The position numbers were made by a program, and so were the translations under genes. Shown here piece by piece: positions 1 to 8,290 of a DNA stretch of 34,213 nt. Every line of letters begins with the position of its first letter. Within the stretch, counting starts at the first letter, position 1. This stretch comes from CAZJKE01 sp964546585 (lineage in GTDB: Bacteria > Planctomycetota > Phycisphaerae > Phycisphaerales > SM1A02). A model generated the notes under the pieces. It searched no databases, was not told the DNA's origin, and saw only the letters and a list, made by a program, of their open reading frames with translations. The DNA lies in assembly GCA_964546585.1 (NCBI GenBank), contig CAZJKE010000019.1, forward strand, positions 1-34,213, in the 5' to 3' direction.

Positions 1-3
1 AAG

Positions 4-77
<74 letters not shown>

Positions 78-92
78 AATTGAGAGGCCTAT

Positions 93-120
93 AGGGTAGC
101 CAGAGCCACTCGATCGTCAA
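93..120 (-). promoter_or_regulatory. Candidate promoter of tRNA-Asp
   Basis: On the minus strand TTGACG (120-115) and TACCCT (98-93) are separated by 16 bases. They lie just upstream of the tRNA 5' end at 77, so a start about 7 bases after the -10 box would give a leader of roughly 8-9 bases. An alternative -10 is the overlapping TATAGG. This is a motif match only. Confidence 0.45.
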
Positions 121-168
121 GTCGATACGAAAATCCGCGCTGAACACGGTTCGGATTCTGAGCGGCCG

Positions 169-180
169 TATGCTCGGGCC
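169..180 (+). promoter_or_regulatory. TANNNT box six bases before ogt (leaderless-type promoter)
   Basis: TATGCT (169-174) is followed by exactly six bases and then the ATG at 181. Transcription from this box would start at or next to the ATG. No recognisable ribosome binding site precedes the gene. The spacing equals that seen at pgk, ispG, the ExbB-like gene, ispA and the gene at 30144. No clear -35 hexamer is visible. Confidence 0.5.
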
Positions 181-681
181 ATGACAACACTCCTCCGCAC
201 AACCTGCTCCTCGCCCCTGGGCACACTGACACTCGTCTCTGACAATGACGGTATCTGCCGGCTCGACTTTGCATGCCGAATGGATATTGATCGCCTGAAT
301 CCATGGGACGAAGAAGTCAACTGGCGAACGGGAGATCCTTTCAACGCCCGAGCAGCCCTCCGCGATTACTTCAAAGGACAGACCGACGCGGTCAACGACA
401 TCCCCCTCTCCCTCAGTGGCACCGAGTTTCAACTCGATGTGTGGGACGCGTTGTGCGACATTCCATGCGGCGAAACTCGATCCTACGGAGACATCGCCGC
501 AGCCGTTGGACGACCTGCGGCAGTACGCGCCGTAGGCATGGCAAACAACGCCAATCCCGTCGGCATCATCGTGCCGTGCCACCGCGTCATTGGCAGCAAT
601 GGATCACTGACCGGCTACGGCGGTGGTCTCGACAAGAAAGCCTGGTTGCTCGCGCACGAAGGCGCCATCGTCGAAGCCTAG
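181..681 (+). CDS. ogt: Methylated-DNA--protein-cysteine S-methyltransferase
   Basis: This 166-residue protein is an O6-alkylguanine-DNA alkyltransferase, a suicide repair enzyme that moves the alkyl group from O6-methylguanine to its own cysteine. The active-site motif PCHRVIG is present, with the acceptor cysteine at residue 133. It is followed by the conserved GxLTGYGGG stretch and preceded by the winged-helix region (GETRSYGDIA, RAVGMANNANP). Length fits the Ogt/MGMT family. The start at 181 is the only one giving a complete N-terminal domain. The gene converges with polA, whose stop lies only 5 bases beyond the ogt stop, and no terminator fits between them. The symbol ogt is used in the generic sense; no Ada regulatory domain is present. 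Confidence 0.95.
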   Translation: MTTLLRTTCSSPLGTLTLVSDNDGICRLDFACRMDIDRLNPWDEEVNWRTGDPFNARAALRDYFKGQTDAVNDIPLSLSGTEFQLDVWDALCDIPCGETRSYGDIAAAVGRPAAVRAVGMANNANPVGIIVPCHRVIGSNGSLTGYGGGLDKKAWLLAHEGAIVEA

Positions 682-686
682 ACGCA

Positions 687-3497
687 TCACTTGGTATCCG
701 CCCAACACTCGGCAATCGTCGCATCGGCCCGCAGCGGAACGACCAGGTCCATCGCCGATTCCATGGTCTCCACCATCATCTCCTTGACAGCCTCAGCGGC
801 ATCGCCTGGCGCCTCGATGACAAGTTCGTCGTGAACCTGCAGCACCAATCGCGCATCGGCACTTGTACCCGGAAGACGCTCATGCACTCGAAGCATTGCG
901 ACCTTGATGAGATCGGCGGCGCTCCCCTGCACCACACTGTTGATCGCCTGCCGCTCGGCAAGGCCCCGTTGCATCGGATTTCTGGCATCGATGTTGGCAA
1001 TCCTGCGACGGCGATGCAGGATCGTGTCCACCCATCCCTCATTCTGCGCTTGTGCGATGCATGACTGCAAGAACGCGCTCATGCCGGGAAACCGCGCCTT
1101 GTAGTCGTCGATAATGGACTTCGCCCTCGCGACATCCGCGCCCAGCCGCCGCGCAAGCCCCCACGCCGATACCCCGTAGATGATCCCGAAATTGACCATC
1201 TTCGCCGCACTTCGCTGTTCACTCGTGACATCCGTCAGAGGCACCTCAAAGACCTCGGCGGCCACGGCCCGATGAATGTCCTCATCTCCCTCGAACGCTG
1301 CGATCAACGCATCGTCACGGCTGAGGTGGGCGAGCATGCGGAGTTCCACTTGGGAATAGTCCGCAGTCACAAGTTTAAACCCCGACTCGGCCACAAATGC
1401 CCGGCGAATCTCCCGGCCGACGGCCGTGCGAATTGGAATGTTCTGAAGGTTGGGGTCGCTGCTGCTCAATCGACCCGTCTCGGTACCCGTCTGATGAAAC
1501 GACGCGTGTACGCGGCCCGTCTCCGGATTGATCGCCTCAGCAAGGGCGACCAAGTATGTGCTGACGAGTTTCGTCAATCGGCGGCTTTCCAGAATGAGCC
1601 CCGGCAGCGGTGTGTCGATGGATTCATCCGCATCGAGCTTCTCCAGCACCTCGGCATCCGTCGACGGTCCTGTTTTTCTCTTCTTCACCGGTGCCAACCC
1701 AAGTCCAGGCTGTTCAGCGTTCGTCGGGTTGAACAGCACAGCGGCAAGTTGCTTGGGTGAGTCGGGATTGAACGGATGGGGCGCCACCTCCGCAATCTCC
1801 GTGTGCAACTCCCCGATCCTCGCTCGTAGGGAGTCTTCCTGTCGACTCAGTTCATCGCGGTCCACGCGAACGCCCGCCTGCTCCATGTCGGCCAGCAGGG
1901 CGACAAGCGGCATCTCCACCTCTTCGAACAGCCGATGCAAATCCGTCTCGGCAATGCGCGGTTCGAGCACATTCCAGAGTCGATACGTGATGTCCGCATC
2001 CTCAGCCGCATACGGCACCGCGGACTCGAGCGAAACCTGATCGAATGGAATCTGGTGCTTGCCCCGCCCGATCAAATCGCTGATCGGCAGGCATGTGTAT
2101 TCGAATTCGGCGAGCGCCAGCGGATCCATGCCGTAACTGCTGCGGGTGGCGTCATCGACATAGGCCGCGATCATCGTGTCCAGCATTCGGCACTGCACAT
2201 TGATGCCCGCGCGGCACAGCACGATCAAGTCATACTTGAGGTTGTGGCCGATGATTGTCGTCTTGGCCTCGGCGAGCAACGACTTGAAGGCCTTCACAAC
2301 TTCCTTCGACCCCAGGTGTGTGTCCTGTTCCGGTGATCGCACTGGTACATAGACACCATGTCCCGGTCCGAGCGACGCACTGATGCCGCACAACTCGGCC
2401 CGCATGGGGTGCAAGGCCGTTGTTTCCGTATCAATGGCGAGGATGCCCTCCTGACGTGCCTTGTCAATGAAGGCGGTCAAGGCATCGAGGTCTGAGATGA
2501 TCTCGTATCCGGCAGAGAAACATGCGAACGACCTGTCCGGCCCGGTATCGAACAATGTTCCTGCCATCGATGGTGCCGACTGTCGAGACTCTTCTTCTGG
2601 TACTGCCTCGCTCCGAGGGTCGCCTGTTGCGAGCAAAGCGATTTCGTCCTGCAACCGCCCAAAGCCAAGTTCCCTGAAGAGCCCCTTGATGTCAGACACA
2701 TCGATGGCAAGCGGGTCCCATGTGGCGTCATCCAGATCAAACTCCACCGCCGCATCCTCGATCAGCGAAACAAGTTCCCGGGCGAGTTCTACAACTTCTC
2801 GGGACTGGGCCAGGTTGTCGTGCCGTTTACCCTTGATCTCGTCGAGGTGATCGTAGATGCCCTCGATGTCGCCGTACTGCAGGATCAGTTTCGCAGCGGT
2901 CTTCGGTCCGATGCCCGGAACGCCCGGCACATTGTCAACGGTATCGCCCATCAGCGCAAGAATGTCGCGAACCATTGACGGCTCCACACCATCTGTCTTG
3001 AAGACATCGGACGGTGTCACAATTGCCTCCTTGTGCGCATCAAACATTTCGACATTTGGACCGATGAGTTGGGTTAGATCCTTGTCGCGGGAAATGATTC
3101 GAATGGTCAGGTCGTCATCGTTCTGATGTCTCCGAACCAGCGTTGCAATCGTGTCGTCCGCCTCGACACCCGGTATGCCCAGCACCGGAATGTGTAGACG
3201 GTCAAGCAGTTCAATGCAGCGATCCACCTGCAGAGAAAAGTCCTCTGGCGCCTCATCGCGGTTCGCCTTGTAGTCCTCATAGATTTCGCTTCGAAAGGTC
3301 TCCTGATCACCCGCTGCGTCGATGACAACCGCCAGATAGTCCGGACACTGGTCGCGAAGCAACCGCACCAGCATCGCTGTGAACCCGTAGACCATGGAGG
3401 TCGGCTCCCCGGTCACCGGGCTGGTCATCGATGTGCGAATGGCGTAGTAGGCCCGAAAGAACTGGGCGTGTCCGTCAATGAGGTACAGGGTGGGCAC
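687..3497 (-). CDS. polA: DNA polymerase I
   Basis: DNA polymerase I removes RNA primers and fills gaps in replication and repair. All three domains are visible: an N-terminal 5'-3' exonuclease (LIDGHAQFFRAYYA, then GVEADDTIATL and GVPGIGPKTAAKL), a 3'-5' proofreading domain with its acidic residues kept (AIDTETT, GHNLKYDL, YAAEDADITY), and a polymerase domain with motif A (TADYSQVELRMLAHLS), motif B (RSAAKMVNFGIIYG) and motif C (LQVHDELVIEAP). I chose the GTG at 3497 (936 residues) because the family N-terminus begins at that point (PTLYLIDG) and it lies 4 bases after the stop of the upstream gene. An in-frame ATG at 3557 would add 20 residues unlike the family. It is the last gene of the mre unit. 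The intact exonuclease residues suggest active proofreading. Confidence 0.96.
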   Translation of the reverse strand: MPTLYLIDGHAQFFRAYYAIRTSMTSPVTGEPTSMVYGFTAMLVRLLRDQCPDYLAVVIDAAGDQETFRSEIYEDYKANRDEAPEDFSLQVDRCIELLDRLHIPVLGIPGVEADDTIATLVRRHQNDDDLTIRIISRDKDLTQLIGPNVEMFDAHKEAIVTPSDVFKTDGVEPSMVRDILALMGDTVDNVPGVPGIGPKTAAKLILQYGDIEGIYDHLDEIKGKRHDNLAQSREVVELARELVSLIEDAAVEFDLDDATWDPLAIDVSDIKGLFRELGFGRLQDEIALLATGDPRSEAVPEEESRQSAPSMAGTLFDTGPDRSFACFSAGYEIISDLDALTAFIDKARQEGILAIDTETTALHPMRAELCGISASLGPGHGVYVPVRSPEQDTHLGSKEVVKAFKSLLAEAKTTIIGHNLKYDLIVLCRAGINVQCRMLDTMIAAYVDDATRSSYGMDPLALAEFEYTCLPISDLIGRGKHQIPFDQVSLESAVPYAAEDADITYRLWNVLEPRIAETDLHRLFEEVEMPLVALLADMEQAGVRVDRDELSRQEDSLRARIGELHTEIAEVAPHPFNPDSPKQLAAVLFNPTNAEQPGLGLAPVKKRKTGPSTDAEVLEKLDADESIDTPLPGLILESRRLTKLVSTYLVALAEAINPETGRVHASFHQTGTETGRLSSSDPNLQNIPIRTAVGREIRRAFVAESGFKLVTADYSQVELRMLAHLSRDDALIAAFEGDEDIHRAVAAEVFEVPLTDVTSEQRSAAKMVNFGIIYGVSAWGLARRLGADVARAKSIIDDYKARFPGMSAFLQSCIAQAQNEGWVDTILHRRRRIANIDARNPMQRGLAERQAINSVVQGSAADLIKVAMLRVHERLPGTSADARLVLQVHDELVIEAPGDAAEAVKEMMVETMESAMDLVVPLRADATIAECWADTK

Positions 3498-3501
3498 AGT
3501 G

Positions 3502-4494
3502 TTACTCGGCAAGCCGCCGCAACATCGCTTCCGCGGCAGGTCCCAGTTCGCGGCCACGGCGAGCCATCACTGCGCGGGCGACATCAAGGAACTTCTCCAT
3601 CCGGTACACACGGGGGCCGGCGTCGGTACGCCACTGGAATCGTGGCATTGGCGTCGGCGGTGGCGAGGAGGATGCCACCATGGCCCCGGTGCCGATGACC
3701 GTACCCGTCATGATGCGGGTTTCGATCGCGAATTTCGCGTGATCGCCAATGAACGAACCGACAAATTGTCGACCCGTTCGATGCCTGCTGCCATCCAAAC
3801 CCTTCACTACGACTTCGCCGTAGGTGTTCAGCAGATTGGAGTTGCTGGTGCCGGCCCCAATGTTCACCCACTCGCCGATGATGGAATCGCCCATGTGTCC
3901 CGGGTGGGCCTTATTGCTGAATGCTTGCATGATGGTGCCGCCGACCTCTCCGCCGACCTTGCATGACGGCCCGATTGAGGTGCAGGGTTTGATCTGGGCC
4001 GCGTCCACCACAGTGCTGCCCTGACCGATCCAGCACGGTCCGCAGAGAACCGCATTGGGTCGAACAACCGCGCCCTGCTCAATGCGGATTGCGCCGCTCG
4101 TTGCGTCGAACACAACACCTGGGAAGATAACCACGGTGGGATCCACATCCACACGGTGATCGCCTGCAACCGCCGCACCGCAATTGCATCCAAGTTCCGG
4201 TGCCTCAGCGAGGTCTTGCTCCAGAAGTTGTGGTAATTGATCCAGAATGTCCCACGGCGTAGCAGGTCCCTCGCTGAGGCCCTCGCCATCGATCCGGGGA
4301 AGCCCCGTCCGCTCGCTGATGAGCGCGGCACGCCCATCGTCATCGCAGGTGAATCCCGACGGCGGACAGCCACGCCGCCGTGTCAGCCGCTCCAGCGTGG
4401 TGAGTCCACCGGTTCGTTGTTCGAATGATGCACGGAGGTCGCACAGCCCCTGCATGGCTTCCGCGTTTCCGTCACTGATGATCCAGTCGCTCAT
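3502..4494 (-). CDS. GlmU-like left-handed beta-helix acyltransferase/nucleotidyltransferase
   Basis: This 330-residue protein resembles the alternative GlmU-like family of Bacteroidetes and planctomycetes, predicted to act on glucosamine-1-phosphate/UDP-GlcNAc for cell-wall precursors. Residues from about 115 to 270 show hexapeptide repeats of a left-handed beta helix (VDVDPTVVIFPGVVFD, IEQGAVVRPNAVLCGP, IGQGSTVV) and the family signature HPGHMGDSIIGEWVNIGAGTSNSN. The N-terminal part (LRASFEQRTGGLTTLERL) matches the start of the family's nucleotidyltransferase-like domain, but it seems shorter than usual. Uridyltransferase activity is therefore uncertain. The gene lies 14 bases after mreD and 4 bases before polA in one apparent operon. 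A function in peptidoglycan or surface-sugar supply would fit the mre neighbours but is inferred. Confidence 0.8.
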   Translation of the reverse strand: MSDWIISDGNAEAMQGLCDLRASFEQRTGGLTTLERLTRRRGCPPSGFTCDDDGRAALISERTGLPRIDGEGLSEGPATPWDILDQLPQLLEQDLAEAPELGCNCGAAVAGDHRVDVDPTVVIFPGVVFDATSGAIRIEQGAVVRPNAVLCGPCWIGQGSTVVDAAQIKPCTSIGPSCKVGGEVGGTIMQAFSNKAHPGHMGDSIIGEWVNIGAGTSNSNLLNTYGEVVVKGLDGSRHRTGRQFVGSFIGDHAKFAIETRIMTGTVIGTGAMVASSSPPPTPMPRFQWRTDAGPRVYRMEKFLDVARAVMARRGRELGPAAEAMLRRLAE

Positions 4495-4508
4495 GACTGC
4501 TCAGGAGT

Positions 4509-5078
4509 CTACCGCCACAGGGTCTTCCGGCCCGAAGGCACCTGAAATCGCCACAACCCAATCGTGGCGAACAGGCCCCATCCAAGAGGCACTGCAAGGA
4601 GGCCACTGTAGATCGCCGTTGCGATGAGCCGGGCCAGAGCGGGCATTCCGCCGCTGGTGGCTGCAGGATTCCACGGCATGAGGCCGCGGACGACCAGCAG
4701 GAGCGCCTCCACTGCACCCACCGCTACGACGCAGCAGGCCACGAGGATCGCCATGGTCAATATGCGGCGGCGAAAAACCACGGTGCGGATGCGGAGAATG
4801 ACCAGAACGGCCACCGGATAGCCCAGCGTGTGAGGTCCGAGAAGATGCATGCCTCCGATCAGGTCGCTTTGGCCGGGCGAAAGGTCAACGAGTATACCGA
4901 TCAACCAGGCGGCAACCAGCGCCGCCGTCGGTGGTGCAAATAGCGCAACGAACACCACGATGCATGGAATGGCAAGTGGCGTAATCGAGCCCAGTGAACG
5001 CAGCGTGAACAGCCCGCCGAATCCCGAGTCAAACGCCAGGCCGAGAATCACCGCGATAACGAGCGTAGTGATTCTCAC
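4509..5078 (-). CDS. mreD: Rod shape-determining protein MreD
   Basis: This 189-residue, very hydrophobic protein has about five membrane segments and the MreD pattern (LAIPCIVVFVALFAPPTAALVAAWLIGILVDLSPG, then GPHTLGYPVAVLVIL). MreD is an inner-membrane partner of MreC in the elongation complex. It follows mreC directly. Its GTG start overlaps the mreC stop in a GTGA arrangement (5078-5075), which suggests translational coupling. Sequence similarity within MreD is generally low, so the call rests on topology and position as much as on motifs. Confidence 0.88.
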   Translation of the reverse strand: MRITTLVIAVILGLAFDSGFGGLFTLRSLGSITPLAIPCIVVFVALFAPPTAALVAAWLIGILVDLSPGQSDLIGGMHLLGPHTLGYPVAVLVILRIRTVVFRRRILTMAILVACCVVAVGAVEALLLVVRGLMPWNPAATSGGMPALARLIATAIYSGLLAVPLGWGLFATIGLWRFQVPSGRKTLWR

Positions 5079-5956
5079 CGCGATTCCCCCTCTCCCGTTC
5101 CCAGCACAACGACAAATGCATGATCCCGCGCGCGTCGCCGCGGGATGATGATCAGTTCGCTGCGAAGTGGTGCTTCATCCAGCGGCGCCATGGAATCGAT
5201 CGTTCCCAGCACGAGCCCTCGCCCGCTCTCCGGCCAGGAAGGATCATTCAAGACCACAAGATCGCCGACTGCAACTTCCTCGCGGCCGTCTACATGCGCT
5301 CGCATCACACCGCGACTGTCGCCCAGGACCTGAATCGCAATGGATGTACGACCGGTAGCCGAAGTTGCATCGGCCGGGCGAATGGCTGCCCATACAAGAC
5401 CCGTTGCGTTGTTCGTAACCGGCATCATGTCGAGGCGAAATGGACCCACGCGGGAAACCCGCCCGACCACATCGCTTCCGGATACGACAACATCGCCGAC
5501 CTGCACCCGATCTGCCGCTTCTCCGCCCCGCTTGAGTTCCACGAGCGACGACACTTCGCCTGGGTTCAGCCCCGTGGTATCCACCGTGATCGTCAGCGGA
5601 GGGCGAGGGCTTCGATAGGCACCCTCCGGCAGGTCCTCGAGTTCCTGCAGGCGACTGGCAAACTCGTCGGCCCGCAACCGCTGTTCGTCGTACAGCCTGC
5701 GAAATGCATCTCGCTCCGCGCGGGCGTGTTCAGCCCGCTGTTGGGGATCGCCCGGGACTTCCTCCTCCGCATCGGCGGTTCGAATCCAACTGGTCAATCG
5801 CGTGCCTACATGCGACAGCGGCGTAACCGGAATCCGTAGGAGATCGGACAGGTCGCGTGTCCATCGCAGCATCGATGTCGGGAGCATGGCAATGGCCAGC
5901 GTCAGGGCGACGAGTGCTATTGCAAATGTGCTGCGTTGTCGAGCCTGGGCGCGCAT
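5075..5956 (-). CDS. mreC: Rod shape-determining protein MreC
   Basis: This 293-residue protein links cytoplasmic MreB to periplasmic wall enzymes. The N-terminal membrane segment (about residues 11-27) is followed by a helical coiled-coil region (about 65-105: RAEHARAERDAFRRLYDEQRLRADEFASRLQ in part) and the beta-rich MreC core (TVDTTGLNPGEVSSLVELKRGG, GDVVVSGSDVVGRVSRVGPF, GDLVVLNDPSWPESGRGLVLGTI). It starts with ATG at 5956, 15 bases after the mreB stop, and overlaps mreD by four bases. No strong ribosome binding site is visible. Confidence 0.93.
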   Translation of the reverse strand: MRAQARQRSTFAIALVALTLAIAMLPTSMLRWTRDLSDLLRIPVTPLSHVGTRLTSWIRTADAEEEVPGDPQQRAEHARAERDAFRRLYDEQRLRADEFASRLQELEDLPEGAYRSPRPPLTITVDTTGLNPGEVSSLVELKRGGEAADRVQVGDVVVSGSDVVGRVSRVGPFRLDMMPVTNNATGLVWAAIRPADATSATGRTSIAIQVLGDSRGVMRAHVDGREEVAVGDLVVLNDPSWPESGRGLVLGTIDSMAPLDEAPLRSELIIIPRRRARDHAFVVVLGTGEGESR

Positions 5957-5971
5957 GGGGGCGTGAGAAAA

Positions 5972-7021
5972 TCAGCCCTCGTCCATGTCCGAGTCCATGG
6001 TGGCCTTCCACTCCTCGAGATGGTCAAGGTAAATACTGGTACCGCGGGCTACGCAGGTCAGTGGGTCATCGGCGACGCGGACATCGAGGCCGGTTGCCTC
6101 CGACAGTACAACATCAATGCCCCGAAGCAACGCGCCGCCACCGGCGATGCAGACTCCGTTGTCCACAAGATCCGCTGCGAGTTCCGGCTGGGCACGCTCG
6201 AGCGTTCGGGTCACGACATCGACAATTGCCTGCACCGGCTCCTGCATCGCCTCACGGATCTCTTCGCTGGTTACCGTCGTCTTGCGGGGTAAACCGGTCA
6301 CATTGTCGCGACCGCGAATGTCGACAGTGGTTTCTTCAACCACCGGTGCCGCAGAGCCGACTTCGATCTTGATCCGCTCGGCAGTTTGCTCACCGACGGT
6401 CATATTGTAGTTCTTCTTCATGAAGTTGATGATCGCCTCGTCCAGATCATCGCCTGCAACTCGCACAGACTCGCAAGTCGCAATGTCGGCCAGTGACATG
6501 ATCGCCACCTCGGTGGTGCCGCCGCCAATGTCGACGACCATGGAGGCGGTTGGCTCGACGATCGGTAGCCCAGATCCGATGCCGGCAGCCATGGGCTCCT
6601 CGACGAGGTAGACGCGACGCGCCCCGGCTCGTTCAGCTGAGTCAAGCACCGCTCGCTTCTCAACCTCGGTGATGCCTGATGGCACTGCGATGACGACACG
6701 CGGCCCAATGATTCGACCGCGGCCCGAGACTTTTCGGATGAAGTAACTCAACATTGACTCGGTGATCTGAAAATCACTGATCACACCATCTTTGAGCGGA
6801 CGGATAGCGGTGATGGATCCCGGTGTCTTGCCGAGCATCTCCTTGGCCGTCCAGCCAACAGCATTTCCGTTATTCAGTACCCGTGTCGTACCCCGCTTCA
6901 CGGCGACGACCGATGGCTCGTTGAGCACGATGCCTTCGCCGCGCACGCATACCAACGTGTTGCACGTCCCCAGATCGATTCCCATGTCCACACTGAACCA
7001 ACTCAGCAACTTGTCGAACAC
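5972..7021 (-). CDS. mreB: Rod shape-determining protein MreB (actin homologue)
   Basis: This 349-residue protein is bacterial actin, which polymerises under the membrane and directs lateral wall synthesis. The phosphate-1 loop (GIDLGTCNTLV), phosphate-2 loop (VVDIGGGTTEVAIMSL) and adenosine motif (CIAGGGALLRGID) are all intact. Length is normal for the family. The start is GTG at 7021, preceded at 6 bases by a good GAGGAG ribosome binding site, one of the few strong ones in this window. A TATGAT box at 7087-7082 may give it its own promoter inside the larger unit. Confidence 0.97.
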   Translation of the reverse strand: MFDKLLSWFSVDMGIDLGTCNTLVCVRGEGIVLNEPSVVAVKRGTTRVLNNGNAVGWTAKEMLGKTPGSITAIRPLKDGVISDFQITESMLSYFIRKVSGRGRIIGPRVVIAVPSGITEVEKRAVLDSAERAGARRVYLVEEPMAAGIGSGLPIVEPTASMVVDIGGGTTEVAIMSLADIATCESVRVAGDDLDEAIINFMKKNYNMTVGEQTAERIKIEVGSAAPVVEETTVDIRGRDNVTGLPRKTTVTSEEIREAMQEPVQAIVDVVTRTLERAQPELAADLVDNGVCIAGGGALLRGIDVVLSEATGLDVRVADDPLTCVARGTSIYLDHLEEWKATMDSDMDEG

Positions 7022-7081
7022 CTGGTACTCTCCTCGATGATCACCGCACCGCCCACCGGGGGCTTCCCAGCGGGAATGGGG

Positions 7082-7087
7082 ATCATA
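7082..7087 (-). promoter_or_regulatory. Candidate -10 box for mreBCD
   Basis: TATGAT on the minus strand lies about 60 bases before the mreB start, in the only sizeable gap between the small membrane protein and mreB. A TCGACG hexamer 18 bases further upstream is a weak -35 match. This could allow mreBCD to be expressed separately from the two genes before it. Confidence 0.4.
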
Positions 7088-7097
7088 CGGGATTCAG

Positions 7098-7283
7098 TTA
7101 CTGACCGTCGACCAGTTCCAGAGGGCCCCCGCCCTGTCCATCGACGGTCTTGGAGTATTCGGTGTTGGTCAGGACCATCCACGCAACGCCGCCGAGCAGC
7201 AGAATCGTTGCCACAAGAAGCAGTCCTGTAAAGACATCCGGCTTCGCCGCTCGAACCGCTGCTGATGGGTTGAACTGCGACAT
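7098..7283 (-). CDS. Small single-pass membrane protein, unknown function
   Basis: I do not recognise this 61-residue protein. It has a polar N-terminus (about 18 residues), one strongly hydrophobic membrane segment at about residues 19-38 (TGLLLVATILLLGGVAWMVL) and a short polar tail rich in Gly, Asp and Thr. It sits 8 bases after the MreC-like coiled-coil gene and just before mreB, so it is probably co-transcribed with the shape genes. Its size, topology and close spacing make it look like a real gene. A role as a small partner of the elongation complex is only an inference from position. Confidence 0.65.
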   Translation of the reverse strand: MSQFNPSAAVRAAKPDVFTGLLLVATILLLGGVAWMVLTNTEYSKTVDGQGGGPLELVDGQ

Positions 7284-7291
7284 CGGGTTGT

Positions 7292-8179
7292 CTAGTCGCG
7301 TCCCTTGATGGCGTAGGCAGTAGCACCCGGGCTCACCAGACCACGACCTTCGCTCTCAAGCGTCACTCGCCCGATGGAGCGGTTGATGTCAACTTCTTCG
7401 ACTTGGAATCGTCCGAGGAAGGTACCGTCCTGACCGATCGTCATGATCCAGTCCTCTTGGATGCCGTCGCGGGAGCCTGCGTTGATCTCAGCAAGAACGG
7501 CGCCGCCCTCACGAGCAACGGCGAGAATCGTCGCCGTCAGCGTGCGATCCGGGGCCACACCCGCGCCCGAGTCGGCCACGGCGTCAATTTCACCGTACCG
7601 CGCGACATAGGTGTCAATGGTTGTCTGCAGCGAAGCCAGTTCCTTCTGGAGTCGATGCCTCTCTTCGCGAGCCTTTCGCTCCGCTGCGCTGGCCGTCTCG
7701 TATTCCGAGCGAACCTGCCGCAGTTTGTCCTCGATCTCCATGACGGCCTGCTCTGCATCCACAATGCGATCGCGCAGGTCGTAATTCTCGGTCACAAATC
7801 GTTCCTTGATGCGGCTGTTCACATCGCTGGCAGCAGCGAGTGCCTGCATGTTGGCATTGCACTGGGCAAGCTCCGCCCGCAACTGCCCGGCCTGTGACTG
7901 AATGGTCTCGGCGCGAGTGCGGGCATCGCTCTGTTCCCGCTGCAAACGATTGACGATCACATCGCGTCCATCGATTTCCTGCTGCATCTGGGCCCGCTCG
8001 GCAATGAGGGCTTGCTGGGCCTCAGCAAGTTGCGTGGACACCAATCGCCGTTCGTTCTCCGACTTCTGGTATTTCGCCCGCCAACTGTCATCGTTGACCG
8101 TGTAGACGGCTACCAGTGGCACCATGGCCACGGCTGCAAGGGTCACGAGCACGATAAAAATCTTGGTGAGAATATGCAC
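7292..8179 (-). CDS. MreC-like membrane-anchored coiled-coil protein
   Basis: This 295-residue protein has an N-terminal membrane segment (about residues 7-27), a long coiled coil with heptad-like charged repeats (about 32-198) and a C-terminal domain predicted to be beta-rich (about 212-293: TATILAVAREGGAVLAEINA, GSRDGIQEDWIMTIG, GRFQVEEVDINRSIGRVTL). The order anchor, coiled coil, beta domain and the phrase INAGSRDGI recall MreC, although overall similarity to the mreC product is low. The start is GTG at 8179, with no strong ribosome binding site. It heads the mre unit and follows a TTGACA/TACAAC promoter. I infer a scaffold related to MreC. An unrelated coiled-coil protein of the envelope is the alternative. 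Confidence 0.75.
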   Translation of the reverse strand: MHILTKIFIVLVTLAAVAMVPLVAVYTVNDDSWRAKYQKSENERRLVSTQLAEAQQALIAERAQMQQEIDGRDVIVNRLQREQSDARTRAETIQSQAGQLRAELAQCNANMQALAAASDVNSRIKERFVTENYDLRDRIVDAEQAVMEIEDKLRQVRSEYETASAAERKAREERHRLQKELASLQTTIDTYVARYGEIDAVADSGAGVAPDRTLTATILAVAREGGAVLAEINAGSRDGIQEDWIMTIGQDGTFLGRFQVEEVDINRSIGRVTLESEGRGLVSPGATAYAIKGRD

Positions 8180-8243
8180 TGTCGTATCCGACCTCGCTGA
8201 GACGTCCTCGCTAAGAAATGAGGGCCGCTCCTACCCAAGAGAA

Positions 8244-8256
8244 GCCCTTCGAGGGC
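8244..8256 (-). terminator. Possible terminator hairpin after the HEAT lipoprotein gene
   Basis: GCCCTCGAAGGGC on the minus strand can form a 5-base-pair stem with a CGA loop and is followed by TTCTCTT. It lies about 30 bases after the stop of the HEAT-repeat gene, and also close to the predicted start of the next transcript. The T run is poor, so termination may be partial. Confidence 0.35.
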
Positions 8257-8260
8257 ATGC

Positions 8261-8290
8261 GTTGTACCACCGACAGCATAGGCCTGTCAA
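8261..8290 (-). promoter_or_regulatory. Candidate promoter of the mre unit
   Basis: On the minus strand a perfect TTGACA (8290-8285) and TACAAC (8266-8261) are 18 bases apart. The -35 box contains the TGA stop codon of the upstream HEAT-repeat gene. The start of transcription would be near 8254, leaving a leader of about 75 bases before the coiled-coil gene at 8179. Confidence 0.55.

Noticed and set aside
3498..3557. ATG start of polA at 3557
   Set aside because: The added residues do not match the exonuclease N-terminus and overlap the upstream coding region. The GTG at 3497 directly precedes the conserved LYLIDG.
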